This document shows, one piece after another, positions 36,478 through 47,649 of a stretch of 64,000 nt of DNA (its first letter is position 1; every line of letters starts with the position of its first letter). A program made the translations under genes and the position numbers. The notes under the pieces were generated by a model that ran no database searches, was not told the origin of the DNA, and was given only the letters and a program-made list of their open reading frames with translations. The stretch is from Bacteroides cellulosilyticus (GTDB lineage Bacteria; Bacteroidota; Bacteroidia; Bacteroidales; Bacteroidaceae), in assembly GCF_020091405.1 (NCBI RefSeq), contig NZ_CP081903.1, positions 5,208,501 to 5,272,500 of the forward strand, read 5' to 3'.

Positions 36478-37383
36478 ATGAATATGAAGAAAAAAGTATT
36501 GGTAATAGGTGCCAATGGCTTCACAGGACGCCGGATATTGAATGATTTGTCACGCAATGACGAGTATATAGTAACAGGTTGTTCTCTGCATGACGACATT
36601 GCTCCCGATTCCGGGAATTATCGTTTCATCAGTGCAGACATCTGCCAGATGGGGGAACAAAGCGCATTGTTCCGGGAAGTACGCCCGAATATAGTGATCA
36701 ACACGTCCGCATTATCCGTTCCTGATTATTGCGAAGCACACCGTGAGGAGGCAGACAGTATCAATGTCAATGCTGTGGGACAATTGGCATTCCGATGCGA
36801 AGCATCCGCTGCACGCTTTATACATCTATCTACTGACTTTGTATTTAATGGAGATACAGGGCAGCTTTATACAGAAGAAGATACTCCTGATCCCGTCAAC
36901 TATTATGGGGCAACCAAACTGAAAGGTGAAAAACGGGTAGCTGAGCTCTGTAGCAATTATGCCATCGCACGTGTGGTAGTGGTCTATGGTGCCGCCCTGC
37001 CGGGGCAACACGGGAATATTCTGCAATTGGTAGCCAATCGTTTAAGAAATAATGAAGAAATACGGGTGGTTTCCGACCAGTGGCGCACGCCAACCTATGT
37101 AGGCGATGTTTCTCAAGGAATAGAGAAACTGATAAATCATCCCAATAATGGCATTTATCACATCTGTGGCTCGGAATGTCTGACTATAGCCGATATTGCT
37201 TATCGTGTAGCAGATACGTTGAATCTGGATTATTCATTAATTCTGCCAGTCACTACCAAGCAAATGGGAGAAACAACTCCCCGTCCCCGTTTCAGCGGAT
37301 TAAGCATTGAAAAAGCACGCAGAGAACTGGGATACCAACCACATACTCTGGAAGAAGGAATAAAACTAATGTTCAATCTTTAA
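36478..37383 (+). CDS. RmlD-like NAD(P)-dependent sugar-nucleotide reductase
   Basis: 301 residues of the extended short-chain dehydrogenase family, closest in form to dTDP-4-dehydrorhamnose reductase. Cofactor motif GANGFTGR (about 11-18), HLSTDFVFNGD and catalytic YYGATKLKGE are present, plus the C-terminal RPRFSGLSIEKARRELGY typical of RmlD. No other rhamnose genes are nearby, so it may act on another sugar nucleotide or be a stand-alone reductase. Confidence 0.8.
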   Translation: MNMKKKVLVIGANGFTGRRILNDLSRNDEYIVTGCSLHDDIAPDSGNYRFISADICQMGEQSALFREVRPNIVINTSALSVPDYCEAHREEADSINVNAVGQLAFRCEASAARFIHLSTDFVFNGDTGQLYTEEDTPDPVNYYGATKLKGEKRVAELCSNYAIARVVVVYGAALPGQHGNILQLVANRLRNNEEIRVVSDQWRTPTYVGDVSQGIEKLINHPNNGIYHICGSECLTIADIAYRVADTLNLDYSLILPVTTKQMGETTPRPRFSGLSIEKARRELGYQPHTLEEGIKLMFNL

Positions 37384-37386
37384 ATA

Positions 37387-37416
37387 AGTGATTAGTGGTG
37401 AGTGCCACTAATCACT
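37387..37416. repeat. Palindrome at convergent gene ends
   Basis: Perfect 12-bp arms AGTGATTAGTGG (37387-37398) and its complement (37405-37416) with a 6-nt loop. The right arm supplies the TAG stop of the helicase gene and part of its last codons, so the element is inside the coding end. It probably acts as a shared terminator. Confidence 0.7.
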
Positions 37417-39627
37417 AAACAGCGTTTCTGCAATTCCACTCTCCTTCTTATACACCCGCACCATCTCCAGCAACTCATCCCCATACTTTTCCACTCCTTT
37501 TTTGCCAAAATAAGGGATCCGGAGAAGAGCGGATTTATCTTCCGGTAATAAATTGGTGATACCTAAAATAGCTTTCTGTTGGATTACGGTATATACCGGT
37601 AATCCTAATTGAGACGCTTCTGCATTACGCCATGCTACCAGACGCCTGTATAATTCGGGATGCAGGATATCCGAAGGAACTTCCACTGCTGCTGTTTTTT
37701 TCCGTGCAGGGGTATTTCCACTTTCCTCGGTTCCGCCTTTTCGTTTTCTTCTTTCGGTAGAATTACCGGAACGCTTCTCCTCTTTGCCTTTAGTCGATGT
37801 CGTATCGTCAATGGAAAGTACCGCCTTTTGTTTCAGGTACTCTCCTACATGAAAGCCCTTACTGATAACAAATTCCAATAAGTCAACTTTTAACAGAAGT
37901 AGATCATCCAATTCCTCACTGGCAGTCTTCAACTGTTTTTTTAGTTCTTTATTATCTGTTTCCACAATGGTACTACTCCTGATAGCATCCAAAGGTTCTA
38001 ACTGTTCTTTAAAATATTCCGCTCCCAAATGAATACGTTCCTGCAAGCTTTTATCCGTTGCATAATCTTCGGCACCATCAACCAGGCGTGTGTATTGAAG
38101 GCTAAACTTTTGGGCAACTTTCATAACCTTCTCGTGAAAACGTTCCGTTTCTGATTTATATTCAGTCAATAGTTTGGGATAGAGTTTATACAAGTGTTCA
38201 TCCACCAATCTCACAAAGCGCTTCAATGCCAACTCTAACGGTAAGAAATCAAACAATCCCGATAGCAATTCCAGAAAGTATGCTTGTTGCAATCTCCTGT
38301 AACGCGTTTCATCAGGTTCGTTTCTACGCGCATCTTCCGTAAAAGTATCTACAGCACTGTCACTGATGACCGCTCTTGCCGACAGTGGAGCGCTCAATAC
38401 CAAACCTTCCAATGTTTTACAACGGCTTAATGCCACATAAGTCTGTCCGTGTGCAAAAGAAGCACTGGCATCGATTATTGCACGTTCAAATGTCAGTCCC
38501 TGACTTTTATGGATAGTAATAGCCCATGCCAGCTTCAGAGGGAATTGTTTGAAGACTCCTTCTATATCTTCGGTGATTTCCTTAGTCTCTTCATCCAACA
38601 CGTATTTTGCATTCGTCCATTCTTCTTCTTGCAGCATAAAAGCATCCTCACTTCCTTTACTACGTACTTCTATACCCAAAGCTGAGACATTCACCACTTC
38701 ACCGATCATACCATTGTAATAACGGTGCTCACCGGATGAATCATTCTTCACAAACATGACTTGGGCACCACGTTTCAGTTCAAGCACTTCATCTGTGGGA
38801 TAAGAATATTCAGGAAACTTTCCATCTATCTGGGCACGAAAGGTGAAGGAACGACCGGGTAATTGTGCCAGTTCATGTTCATTGATACGTTGCGCCTGAT
38901 AGTTATGGGTAGTCAGCTGGATATATCCTTCCTCTTTCGAAGGGTTGAAATTCGGAATGTACCTACGGTTCAATTCATCCAGCAAAGTTTTATCACAACG
39001 GTTCTCCCGAATACGGTTCAGCATATCCAGAAAGTGAGTATCACTCTGACGATACACCGTTTTCAGTTCAAGCGTACAATATTCAGACTGTCTCAGTGCA
39101 CGACTGGAAAAGAAATAAGGAGTATCATAGTAACTGTTCAGCATCTGCCACTCTTCATCTTTTATCACTGGGGCAAGCTGCTGCAAATCTCCGATCATCA
39201 GCAATTGCACACCACCGAAGGGTTTACTGCGATCACGAAAACGTCTCAGCACGTCGTCTATCGCATCTAGAAGATCAGCACGTACCATACTGATTTCATC
39301 AATCACCAGCAAGTCTATACTACGCATGATGTTGAGTTTATCTTTTCCGAAACGGAAACGATATTGTGCTTTGCCATCCGCACTGAATGAGGTATCAGGT
39401 ACGTAAGGGGCAAAAGGTAACTGAAAGAAAGAGTGGATGGTTACGCCACCTGCATTGATAGCTGCAATACCTGTTGGGGCAAGAACAACCATACGCTTTG
39501 GACTTTCGGACTTCAACCGCCGCAGGAATGTAGTTTTTCCGGTCCCTGCTTTACCGGTCAAAAAGAGATGTGTGCCTGTATTTTCTATAAATTGCCACGC
39601 TAATGCCAATTCAGGATTCTGTTCCAT
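37408..39627 (-). CDS. Pif1-like SF1 DNA helicase with HRDC domain
   Basis: 739 residues. The SF1 core has Walker A GKAGTGKTT (25-33), Walker B LLVIDEISM (106-114), GDLQQL, and the C-terminal helicase motif AWAITIHKSQGLTFERA plus YVALSRC, as in Pif1/RecD-type helicases. A Lys/Arg/Ser/Thr-rich linker (about 595-640) leads to a C-terminal HRDC-like domain (about 645-735). Such enzymes resolve G-quadruplexes and R-loops and help fork progression. It is a single gene. Confidence 0.88.
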   Translation of the reverse strand: MEQNPELALAWQFIENTGTHLFLTGKAGTGKTTFLRRLKSESPKRMVVLAPTGIAAINAGGVTIHSFFQLPFAPYVPDTSFSADGKAQYRFRFGKDKLNIMRSIDLLVIDEISMVRADLLDAIDDVLRRFRDRSKPFGGVQLLMIGDLQQLAPVIKDEEWQMLNSYYDTPYFFSSRALRQSEYCTLELKTVYRQSDTHFLDMLNRIRENRCDKTLLDELNRRYIPNFNPSKEEGYIQLTTHNYQAQRINEHELAQLPGRSFTFRAQIDGKFPEYSYPTDEVLELKRGAQVMFVKNDSSGEHRYYNGMIGEVVNVSALGIEVRSKGSEDAFMLQEEEWTNAKYVLDEETKEITEDIEGVFKQFPLKLAWAITIHKSQGLTFERAIIDASASFAHGQTYVALSRCKTLEGLVLSAPLSARAVISDSAVDTFTEDARRNEPDETRYRRLQQAYFLELLSGLFDFLPLELALKRFVRLVDEHLYKLYPKLLTEYKSETERFHEKVMKVAQKFSLQYTRLVDGAEDYATDKSLQERIHLGAEYFKEQLEPLDAIRSSTIVETDNKELKKQLKTASEELDDLLLLKVDLLEFVISKGFHVGEYLKQKAVLSIDDTTSTKGKEEKRSGNSTERRKRKGGTEESGNTPARKKTAAVEVPSDILHPELYRRLVAWRNAEASQLGLPVYTVIQQKAILGITNLLPEDKSALLRIPYFGKKGVEKYGDELLEMVRVYKKESGIAETLFSD

Positions 39628-39720
39628 TATTTCATCAATGTTGGTTGGAGGCGTAAAGGTAGCACAAATAAAAGAGCTAAAGCCTCCATTGGCACATCTT
39701 TTTGCAAAAAAAGGAAAAAA

Positions 39721-39820
39721 GTGACAAGCTACAAAAGTTACAAGCTACGAGCTACGGGCTACAAGTACCTTTCGGAACATAGCGTAGCCACTCGTAGCTT
39801 GTAGCTCGTAACTCGTCACT
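39721..39820. repeat. Word-repeat palindrome, second GAGCTACAAGCTAC copy
   Basis: Left arm: repeated AGTTAC/AAGCTAC/GAGCTAC words at 39721-39766. Right arm at 39787-39819 is the complement (ACTCGTAGCTTGTAGCTCG). It is related in words and layout to 13273-13390. It lies between the atpG end and the helicase start and probably terminates the ATP synthase operon. Confidence 0.75.
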
Positions 39821-39823
39821 TGC

Positions 39824-40711
39824 TTATTTCATACTTCCTGCTATAATATCCAGCAATTCGTTTGTGATTGCCTGTTGTCTGCTCTTGTTATATTGCTTCG
39901 TCAAGTCCTGTATCAATTCATTCGCATTATCTGTTGCAGTCTGCATGGCAAGTGTACGCGCAGCATGTTCAGAAGCATTAGAATCCTGAAGCACAGTAAA
40001 TAGTTTCTGACTCAATACCTTCGGTAATAAATCAGCAATCAGCTGTCCGACAGATGGCTCTACAATATAATCATTCTGGAAACCACGTTTCCCCGATCCT
40101 TCTGTTGCAGCAGTTGCTGCCACCTTGCTCAAATCGATAGGAAGATATTCTTCACGCATCAATATCTGCGAACCCATTGATTTGAAATGATGATAAATCA
40201 GCTCCACACGGTCGATTTGTTTTTCCATAAACTCTTGCATCAACAACGCGGCAAGTTCATACGCTTGTACATATGATGGTTTATCCGCCATCTCTTGATA
40301 ACTTCCCTGCGATGTATAGCCCAGCTTTTTCACAGCCTGCTCTACTTTCTTTCCTACAGGATATATCAGAACGTTCTCTTTACCAAGTGATTTATATTCT
40401 TCCAGCGTTTCTCCGAGCTTTTTTACCACATTCGCATTGAAAGCTCCGCACAGCGAACTGTTGGATGAGAAAACCACGACCGCTATCCGCGTTACGGAAC
40501 GCACTTCGGTATAAGGCGACTCAAATGTAGCATCTGTAGACAAGAAGTTAGTCAGAATTTCATTCAACTTCTGTTGATAAGGCAGCATATTCTCAATCCG
40601 CGTCTGTGCCTTATGCAACTTAGCGGATGCCACCATCTTCATAGCCGATGTTATCTGACGCGTACTCTTGACGGAGTTTATTCTGTTTTTTACTTCTTTT
40701 AAAGAACCCAT
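39824..40711 (-). CDS. atpG: ATP synthase F1 gamma subunit
   Basis: 295-residue rotor shaft of F1. The N-terminal LKEVKNRINSVKSTRQITSAMKMVA and the C-terminal AMQTATDNANELIQDLTKQYNKSRQQAITNELLDIIAGS are diagnostic: the two long helices that enter the alpha3beta3 ring. It is the last gene of the atp operon, separated from atpA by a palindrome-bearing gap of 96 bp. Confidence 0.97.
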   Translation of the reverse strand: MGSLKEVKNRINSVKSTRQITSAMKMVASAKLHKAQTRIENMLPYQQKLNEILTNFLSTDATFESPYTEVRSVTRIAVVVFSSNSSLCGAFNANVVKKLGETLEEYKSLGKENVLIYPVGKKVEQAVKKLGYTSQGSYQEMADKPSYVQAYELAALLMQEFMEKQIDRVELIYHHFKSMGSQILMREEYLPIDLSKVAATAATEGSGKRGFQNDYIVEPSVGQLIADLLPKVLSQKLFTVLQDSNASEHAARTLAMQTATDNANELIQDLTKQYNKSRQQAITNELLDIIAGSMK

Positions 40712-40713
40712 CT

Positions 40714-40806
40714 ACTTAAGTATTAAGTATTAAGTATCAGGTATTAAGTGTTAGGAATGCACAAATCAGTGCCGTATAATACTTAACACCTAAAAATTAA
40801 TACCTA
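40714..40806. repeat. Word-repeat palindrome (TTAAGTATT type)
   Basis: Four to five copies of TTAAGTATT-like words at 40716-40755 face TAATACTTAACACC-type words at 40775-40804. It fills the atpA-atpG gap. The architecture is that of the GAGCTAC elements but the word is different. Confidence 0.65.
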
Positions 40807-40807
40807 T

Positions 40808-42391
40808 TTATAAATATTGTTTCGACATCAGATCTGCTGTTTCCTCTATCTTCTTGCAGACATCATCGTCAATGACACCACTCTTCAGTACATCGAGCAC
40901 ATCAGTGCGGTGATTCATTTCAAGCGCTTCAAGGAAACTCCTTTCGAAATCTGTTACTTTATCCAACGGAACATTACGCAGTAAGCCATGTGTACCACAA
41001 TACAGAATGGCAATCTGCTTTTCTACCGGCATCGGACTGTATTGCGGCTGAACCAATAAACGGGTATTCTTTTGTCCCTTATCAATGGTCAATGCAGTAA
41101 CAGGGTCCATATCGCCGCTGAACTTCGTAAATGCTTCCAGCTCGCGATACTGTGCCTGGTCTATCTTCAATGTACCAGCCACTTTCTTCATCGCCTTAAT
41201 CTGAGCATTACCACCCACACGACTCACAGAGATACCCACATTGATGGCCGGGCGGTTACCTTGGTTAAACAAGTCTGTATCAAGGAATATCTGTCCGTCA
41301 GTGATAGAAATCACATTCGTTGGGATGTATGCAGATACGTCTCCTGCCTGTGTCTCGATAATAGGCAGTGCAGTCAGCGAACCGCCACCTTTTACTTTGC
41401 CTTTCAAACTTTCAGGCAAGTCATTCATTTCACGTGCCACTTCTTCCTGGTTGATGATACGTGCTGCACGTTCCAGCAAACGAGAATGCAGATAGAAGAT
41501 ATCACCCGGATAAGCTTCACGACCTGAAGGACGACGCAAAATCAATGATACTTCACGATAAGCTACCGCCTGCTTGGAAAGGTCATCATAAACCACCAGT
41601 GCATGACGACCGGTATCGCGGAAGTATTCACCAATGGCGGCACCTGCAAACGGAGCATAATACTGCAACGCTGCGGGATCACCTGCCGTAGCGGCGACCA
41701 CAATCGTATAATCCATTGCACCATTCTCACGCAAGGTGTTCACAATAGTAGCTACTGTGGAACCTTTCTGACCAATGGCTACATAGATGCAATATACAGG
41801 ATCGCCTGCCTCATAATTGGCACGCTGGTTGATGATCGTATCGATGGCAATAGCTGTCTTTCCCGTCTGACGGTCACCAATAATTAGCTCACGCTGTCCA
41901 CGACCGATAGGTATCATGGCATCCACAGCTTTTAGTCCAGTCTGTAACGGCTGGTTCACAGGCTGACGAAAAATAACGCCCGGCGCTTTACGTTCCAAAG
42001 GCATTTCGCACAGCTCTCCACCAATGAGTCCCTTACCATCCAGTGGTGCTCCCAAGGGATCGATAACACGTCCCAGCATACCCTCTCCCACCATAATGGA
42101 AGCAATTCGCTTGGTACGCTTCACGACGTAGCCTTCTTTGATTTTATCTGTAGGACCCAGCAAAACAGCTCCTACGTTGTCCTCTTCCAGATTCATCACA
42201 ATCGCCTTGATACCGTTGTCAAACTCCAACAGTTCGTTTGCTTCAGCATTGCGCAGTCCGTAGATACGTGCCACACCGTCACTGACTTGCAGCACCGTAC
42301 CGATTTCATCCAACTGCACGCGGGTATCAATTCCCTCTAACTGGTGACGGAGAATATCGGAGACTTCGCTTACTTTTATATTTTCAGACAT
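40808..42391 (-). CDS. atpA: ATP synthase F1 alpha subunit
   Basis: 527 residues. Walker A GDRQTGKT (about 170-177), the [32 protein letters not shown] catalytic-interface segment and the alpha-type Arg in [13 protein letters not shown] are present. It forms the non-catalytic nucleotide sites of F1. It lies in operon order atpD-C-x-B-E-F-H-A-G. Confidence 0.98.
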   Translation of the reverse strand: MSENIKVSEVSDILRHQLEGIDTRVQLDEIGTVLQVSDGVARIYGLRNAEANELLEFDNGIKAIVMNLEEDNVGAVLLGPTDKIKEGYVVKRTKRIASIMVGEGMLGRVIDPLGAPLDGKGLIGGELCEMPLERKAPGVIFRQPVNQPLQTGLKAVDAMIPIGRGQRELIIGDRQTGKTAIAIDTIINQRANYEAGDPVYCIYVAIGQKGSTVATIVNTLRENGAMDYTIVVAATAGDPAALQYYAPFAGAAIGEYFRDTGRHALVVYDDLSKQAVAYREVSLILRRPSGREAYPGDIFYLHSRLLERAARIINQEEVAREMNDLPESLKGKVKGGGSLTALPIIETQAGDVSAYIPTNVISITDGQIFLDTDLFNQGNRPAINVGISVSRVGGNAQIKAMKKVAGTLKIDQAQYRELEAFTKFSGDMDPVTALTIDKGQKNTRLLVQPQYSPMPVEKQIAILYCGTHGLLRNVPLDKVTDFERSFLEALEMNHRTDVLDVLKSGVIDDDVCKKIEETADLMSKQYL

Positions 42392-42418
42392 GTTTCTTTA
42401 GTGATTAATAGTTAGTGC

Positions 42419-42979
42419 TTATACAATTCTTCTGTTCTTATCAATGAACTGTTGTTTCACTCTCTTTAGTTGCGTGGCGATGCTGGCATCCAGCCGGAAA
42501 TCGTTGATATCAAATATAAAGCCCCCTTCAATCGAAGGATCAACTTCAGTTTGTAACTCCATCTGTGCATGTAGCAAAGTAGAAGCGCTATCTCGAATGC
42601 GCTCCCAAACTTCCCGGCTCACAGGTACAGACGTAATCAGCTTTCCTACGCCGATATGCTTCAATTTCCTGTATAGATCAAGATAAGTCAGGCAGATGTA
42701 CTGCAAATAGTACTCCCGGCGGTTTCTCAACACAAGTGTTATGAAGCGGGAAAATTCCCGGCTCACTTCTCCATTGCCTACGGCAGCAGTGCAAATCAGA
42801 GCAAACTTCTCCTTAGTCCTCAAAATGGGGTTATCCAACGCTTCCCGTAAATCAGGATGCTTACGGAAGCTTCGTTCCAGCATACGCAATTCATGGTATA
42901 CGCGGTCTTCAGCCCCCGTACCTTTTGCGTATTCTATCAACGCTTTGGCATATCGCATCGAAACAATTCCTATATCCAT
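42419..42979 (-). CDS. atpH: ATP synthase F1 delta subunit
   Basis: 186 residues of the OSCP/delta family: an N-terminal helical domain (MRYAKALIEYAKGTG), a middle FSRFITLVLRNRREYYL and a C-terminal PSIEGGFIFDINDFRLDASIATQLKRV. It connects F1 to the peripheral stalk. It is 27 bp upstream of atpA; that gap carries a short AGTGATTAATAGTTAGTG word repeat. Confidence 0.95.
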   Translation of the reverse strand: MDIGIVSMRYAKALIEYAKGTGAEDRVYHELRMLERSFRKHPDLREALDNPILRTKEKFALICTAAVGNGEVSREFSRFITLVLRNRREYYLQYICLTYLDLYRKLKHIGVGKLITSVPVSREVWERIRDSASTLLHAQMELQTEVDPSIEGGFIFDINDFRLDASIATQLKRVKQQFIDKNRRIV

Positions 42980-42989
42980 TTCTTCGAAA

Positions 42990-43062
42990 ATTAATAATTA
43001 AGGAATTAAAGAATGAAAAAACAGTATATGCGACATTCATTCTTTAATCCTTTCATTCTTTA
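42990..43062. repeat. Word-repeat palindrome (AATTAAAGAATGAA type)
   Basis: AATTAAGGAATTAAAGAATG words at about 42996-43016 face two TTCATTCTTTAAT copies at 43035-43062. It fills the atpF-atpH gap and its right arm includes the atpF stop. A related single arm (AATTAAGAATGAAAGAATTA) occurs at 45443-45470 between atpC and the AtpI-like gene. Confidence 0.65.
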
Positions 43063-43566
43063 ATTGCTTCTTGAGGCTGCCAGCACCTCGTCCAGCATCC
43101 TGTCTATCATCTCCATTTGTTCGTGCTCTTCATCCAGATTCTTACGGATTACTTTCTCCGCAATATCCACAGAAAGCACGGCAACCTGGCGACGGATATC
43201 GCGTATTGCCTCTTCCTTTTCTTGCTGTATCTGCTTCTTCACATCGTCCAGCTCTTTCTGCGCGGCGACTTCCGCCTGCTTGCGTGCTTCGACGATAATC
43301 TTGTCACGCTCGTGCATCGCCTCCCGCAGGATGCGTCCTTGCTCCTTGTTGGCAGCAGCAACCAATGCTTCGCTCTCAGCTTTTAGTCTTTGAAGTTGCG
43401 CATTAGCTTCTTTTGCCACTTCCAGCGATTGGTCTATGTAGGTTCTACGGCCTTCTACCATCTTAGTAATGACAGGAAAGCCATACTTCGCCAACACCAC
43501 AAACACCACACCGAACGACAAAAGCATCCAGAACAGCAGACCACTATCGGGTAATAACAATGACAT
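43060..43566 (-). CDS. atpF: ATP synthase Fo b subunit
   Basis: 168 residues: one N-terminal membrane segment ([24 protein letters not shown]) and a long charged coiled coil (about 35-160, many [19 protein letters not shown] heptads). It forms the peripheral stalk dimer. It is 19 bp after atpE in the operon. Confidence 0.96.
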   Translation of the reverse strand: MSLLLPDSGLLFWMLLSFGVVFVVLAKYGFPVITKMVEGRRTYIDQSLEVAKEANAQLQRLKAESEALVAAANKEQGRILREAMHERDKIIVEARKQAEVAAQKELDDVKKQIQQEKEEAIRDIRRQVAVLSVDIAEKVIRKNLDEEHEQMEMIDRMLDEVLAASRSN

Positions 43567-43585
43567 AATTTTATCTACGTTTTAA

Positions 43586-43855
<270 letters not shown>

Positions 43856-43870
43856 TTAAATGGTTTATTA

Positions 43871-45022
43871 TTAATTGTTGTTTTCTTTCACTTTTACTTC
43901 TTTATGCTCTTCCTGAGCCAGTCCGATGAACACGGCAGACAACATAGTGAATACGTATGCCTGGATAAATGCCACCAATAGTTCCAATGCATTCATAAAG
44001 ATATTGAACAGCACAGATGCCACGGTAAGCGTACCGTTAAGCGCAGGTCCCATACTGGCGGAAATAAAGATCAGACATGTTAACACCAACATTGCCATGT
44101 GTCCAGCCAACATATTGGCAAAAAGACGGATCATTAAGGCAAATGGTTTGGTGAAGATACCGAAGAATTCAATAAAAGGCATCATCGGTACAGGAACCTT
44201 CAGCCACCAAGGCACATCCGGCCAAAAAATATCTTTCCAATAGGTTTTCGTTCCGAACAGGTTGACGGCAACAAATGTAAAAAGTGCCAGAACCATCGTA
44301 ATAGCAATATTACCCGTCACATTAGCTCCACCCGGGAAAATGGGAATCAACCCCATGATATTATTTATAAAGATGAAGAAGAACGCTGTCAGCAGGTAAG
44401 GAGCAAACTTCCGATACTTCGGCCCTACACAACTCTTAATGATATCGTCGTTCACCATCATGATAAACATCTCCATAAATCCGATGAAGCCGCCCGGAGC
44501 CGCACTACCTTGCGGATGTTTACGATACCACTGGGCAACGGCCAGAATAATGACAAGTAGCAATACACTGTTTATCAACAGTGACAGTGTCACTTTTGTG
44601 ATAGAAATATCCCAAGGACGTATTTCGTTTCCGGCTGCATCATGCTCAACCAACTTACCTTCGTACCTGCTACCTGCCGGAGCAATGAAGAATCCTTCAT
44701 AAGATCCTCCATTTTCTTCCAACCGTGAAGAGAGGAAAGCGTGCCAACCAGTCTGCGAGCTATATACAATAATAGGTAATGGGATAGTGACGTGCGTTTT
44801 TCCCCATGTGGTAATATGCCACTCGTAAGCATCGCCAATGTGCCCGAAGACGATCTCTTTCACATCCACCGTGTTTTCTTTCTGTTCGGTAGAAGTGACA
44901 TCATCCCGTTTGGCTACGCTGTCAAGTTCCGCTTCAATCCCCTGTGCCACAACAGGCAAGGTAGTAAGCAGCATTCCCAGCATCAGGAATATTCCGGTCA
45001 ATAGATTACGCATTTGTTTCAT
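43871..45022 (-). CDS. atpB: ATP synthase Fo a subunit, extended form
   Basis: 383 residues, longer than the ~270 of E. coli. A signal-like N-terminus (about 1-27, ending VVAQG) and a polar, probably periplasmic domain of about 120 residues precede the membrane core. The stator Arg lies in MIRLFANMLAGHMAM, and the C-terminal LELLVAFIQAYVFTMLSAVFIGLA is typical. The N-terminal extension is common in Bacteroidota. It overlaps the end of the AtpI-like gene by 17 bp. Confidence 0.95.
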   Translation of the reverse strand: MKQMRNLLTGIFLMLGMLLTTLPVVAQGIEAELDSVAKRDDVTSTEQKENTVDVKEIVFGHIGDAYEWHITTWGKTHVTIPLPIIVYSSQTGWHAFLSSRLEENGGSYEGFFIAPAGSRYEGKLVEHDAAGNEIRPWDISITKVTLSLLINSVLLLVIILAVAQWYRKHPQGSAAPGGFIGFMEMFIMMVNDDIIKSCVGPKYRKFAPYLLTAFFFIFINNIMGLIPIFPGGANVTGNIAITMVLALFTFVAVNLFGTKTYWKDIFWPDVPWWLKVPVPMMPFIEFFGIFTKPFALMIRLFANMLAGHMAMLVLTCLIFISASMGPALNGTLTVASVLFNIFMNALELLVAFIQAYVFTMLSAVFIGLAQEEHKEVKVKENNN

Positions 45023-45431
45023 TTTTCTTTTCTTTTTTCTGTTTCTTTCCTACTTCATAAGTAAAAAAGAACCAAGTCTCATATATCAGATAGACTATAT
45101 AGTAAAGGATGAATGTCAGCAGGAATAACTTAGCTTCTTCCCGCACTGCAAAGCAGTACACCACCAAGAGTATCACAGAGAGCAACATCTTCATCACCTT
45201 CATCGCCATGTAAAGCAGCAACATCTTTTGCGGGGCATGCTTACGGCAAGCATCAAACATAGATATCTCAAAAAGCCCGAACAAGAAGAAATATACCGGA
45301 ATGAAAGGGTATCCTCCAAAATAATGTCCAGGCAATAAATAATGTAAAATCCCTGCGCCTACCCATCCTGCTATTAATGTCAACAGGGTGATCTGATATA
45401 AAAAATTGCGCTTTGTCAAGCTGATACTCAT
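45006..45431 (-). CDS. AtpI-like membrane protein of the atp operon
   Basis: 141 residues with four hydrophobic segments (about 12-32, 40-56, 68-92, 99-122) and a Lys-rich C-terminus. Its position between atpC and atpB, overlapping atpB by 17 bp, suggests the role of AtpI, a c-ring assembly or accessory factor, though sequence similarity to E. coli AtpI is not obvious by eye. Confidence 0.7.
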   Translation of the reverse strand: MSISLTKRNFLYQITLLTLIAGWVGAGILHYLLPGHYFGGYPFIPVYFFLFGLFEISMFDACRKHAPQKMLLLYMAMKVMKMLLSVILLVVYCFAVREEAKLFLLTFILYYIVYLIYETWFFFTYEVGKKQKKEKKNETNA

Positions 45432-45480
45432 AGTATTATTTAAAATTAAGAATGAAAGAATTAAGGATGAAAAGACTATT

Positions 45481-45726
45481 TCAGTCTACGCAGGCAGAAA
45501 CCACTCCACCACTTAACTCAATGAAACCACCCTCTATGTCAAGAGTCTGTTCTTCTCCTTCTGTCGGTACATACATCACCTTACCTTCACGAAGAGAAGA
45601 CACAATGGGTGCATGTTGCGGAAGGATGGTAAACGTTCCTATCGTGCCAGGTAGCGTTACACTTTCCACTTCTCCATTATAAATTTCCTTTTCAGGAGAC
45701 ACTATGTTCAAATACAACTTCTTCAT
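45481..45726 (-). CDS. atpC: ATP synthase F1 epsilon subunit, short form
   Basis: 81 residues covering only the N-terminal beta-sandwich (LYLNIVSPEKEIYNGEVESVTLPGTIGTFTILPQHAPIVSSL). The C-terminal helical hairpin of the usual 130-140-residue subunit, which inhibits ATP hydrolysis, is absent. The normal stop at 45481 gives no sign of a recent frameshift. It follows atpD by 23 bp. Confidence 0.93.
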   Translation of the reverse strand: MKKLYLNIVSPEKEIYNGEVESVTLPGTIGTFTILPQHAPIVSSLREGKVMYVPTEGEEQTLDIEGGFIELSGGVVSACVD

Positions 45727-45749
45727 AGCCTCTTTCCTTCTTTTATTTT

Positions 45750-47649
<1,900 letters not shown>

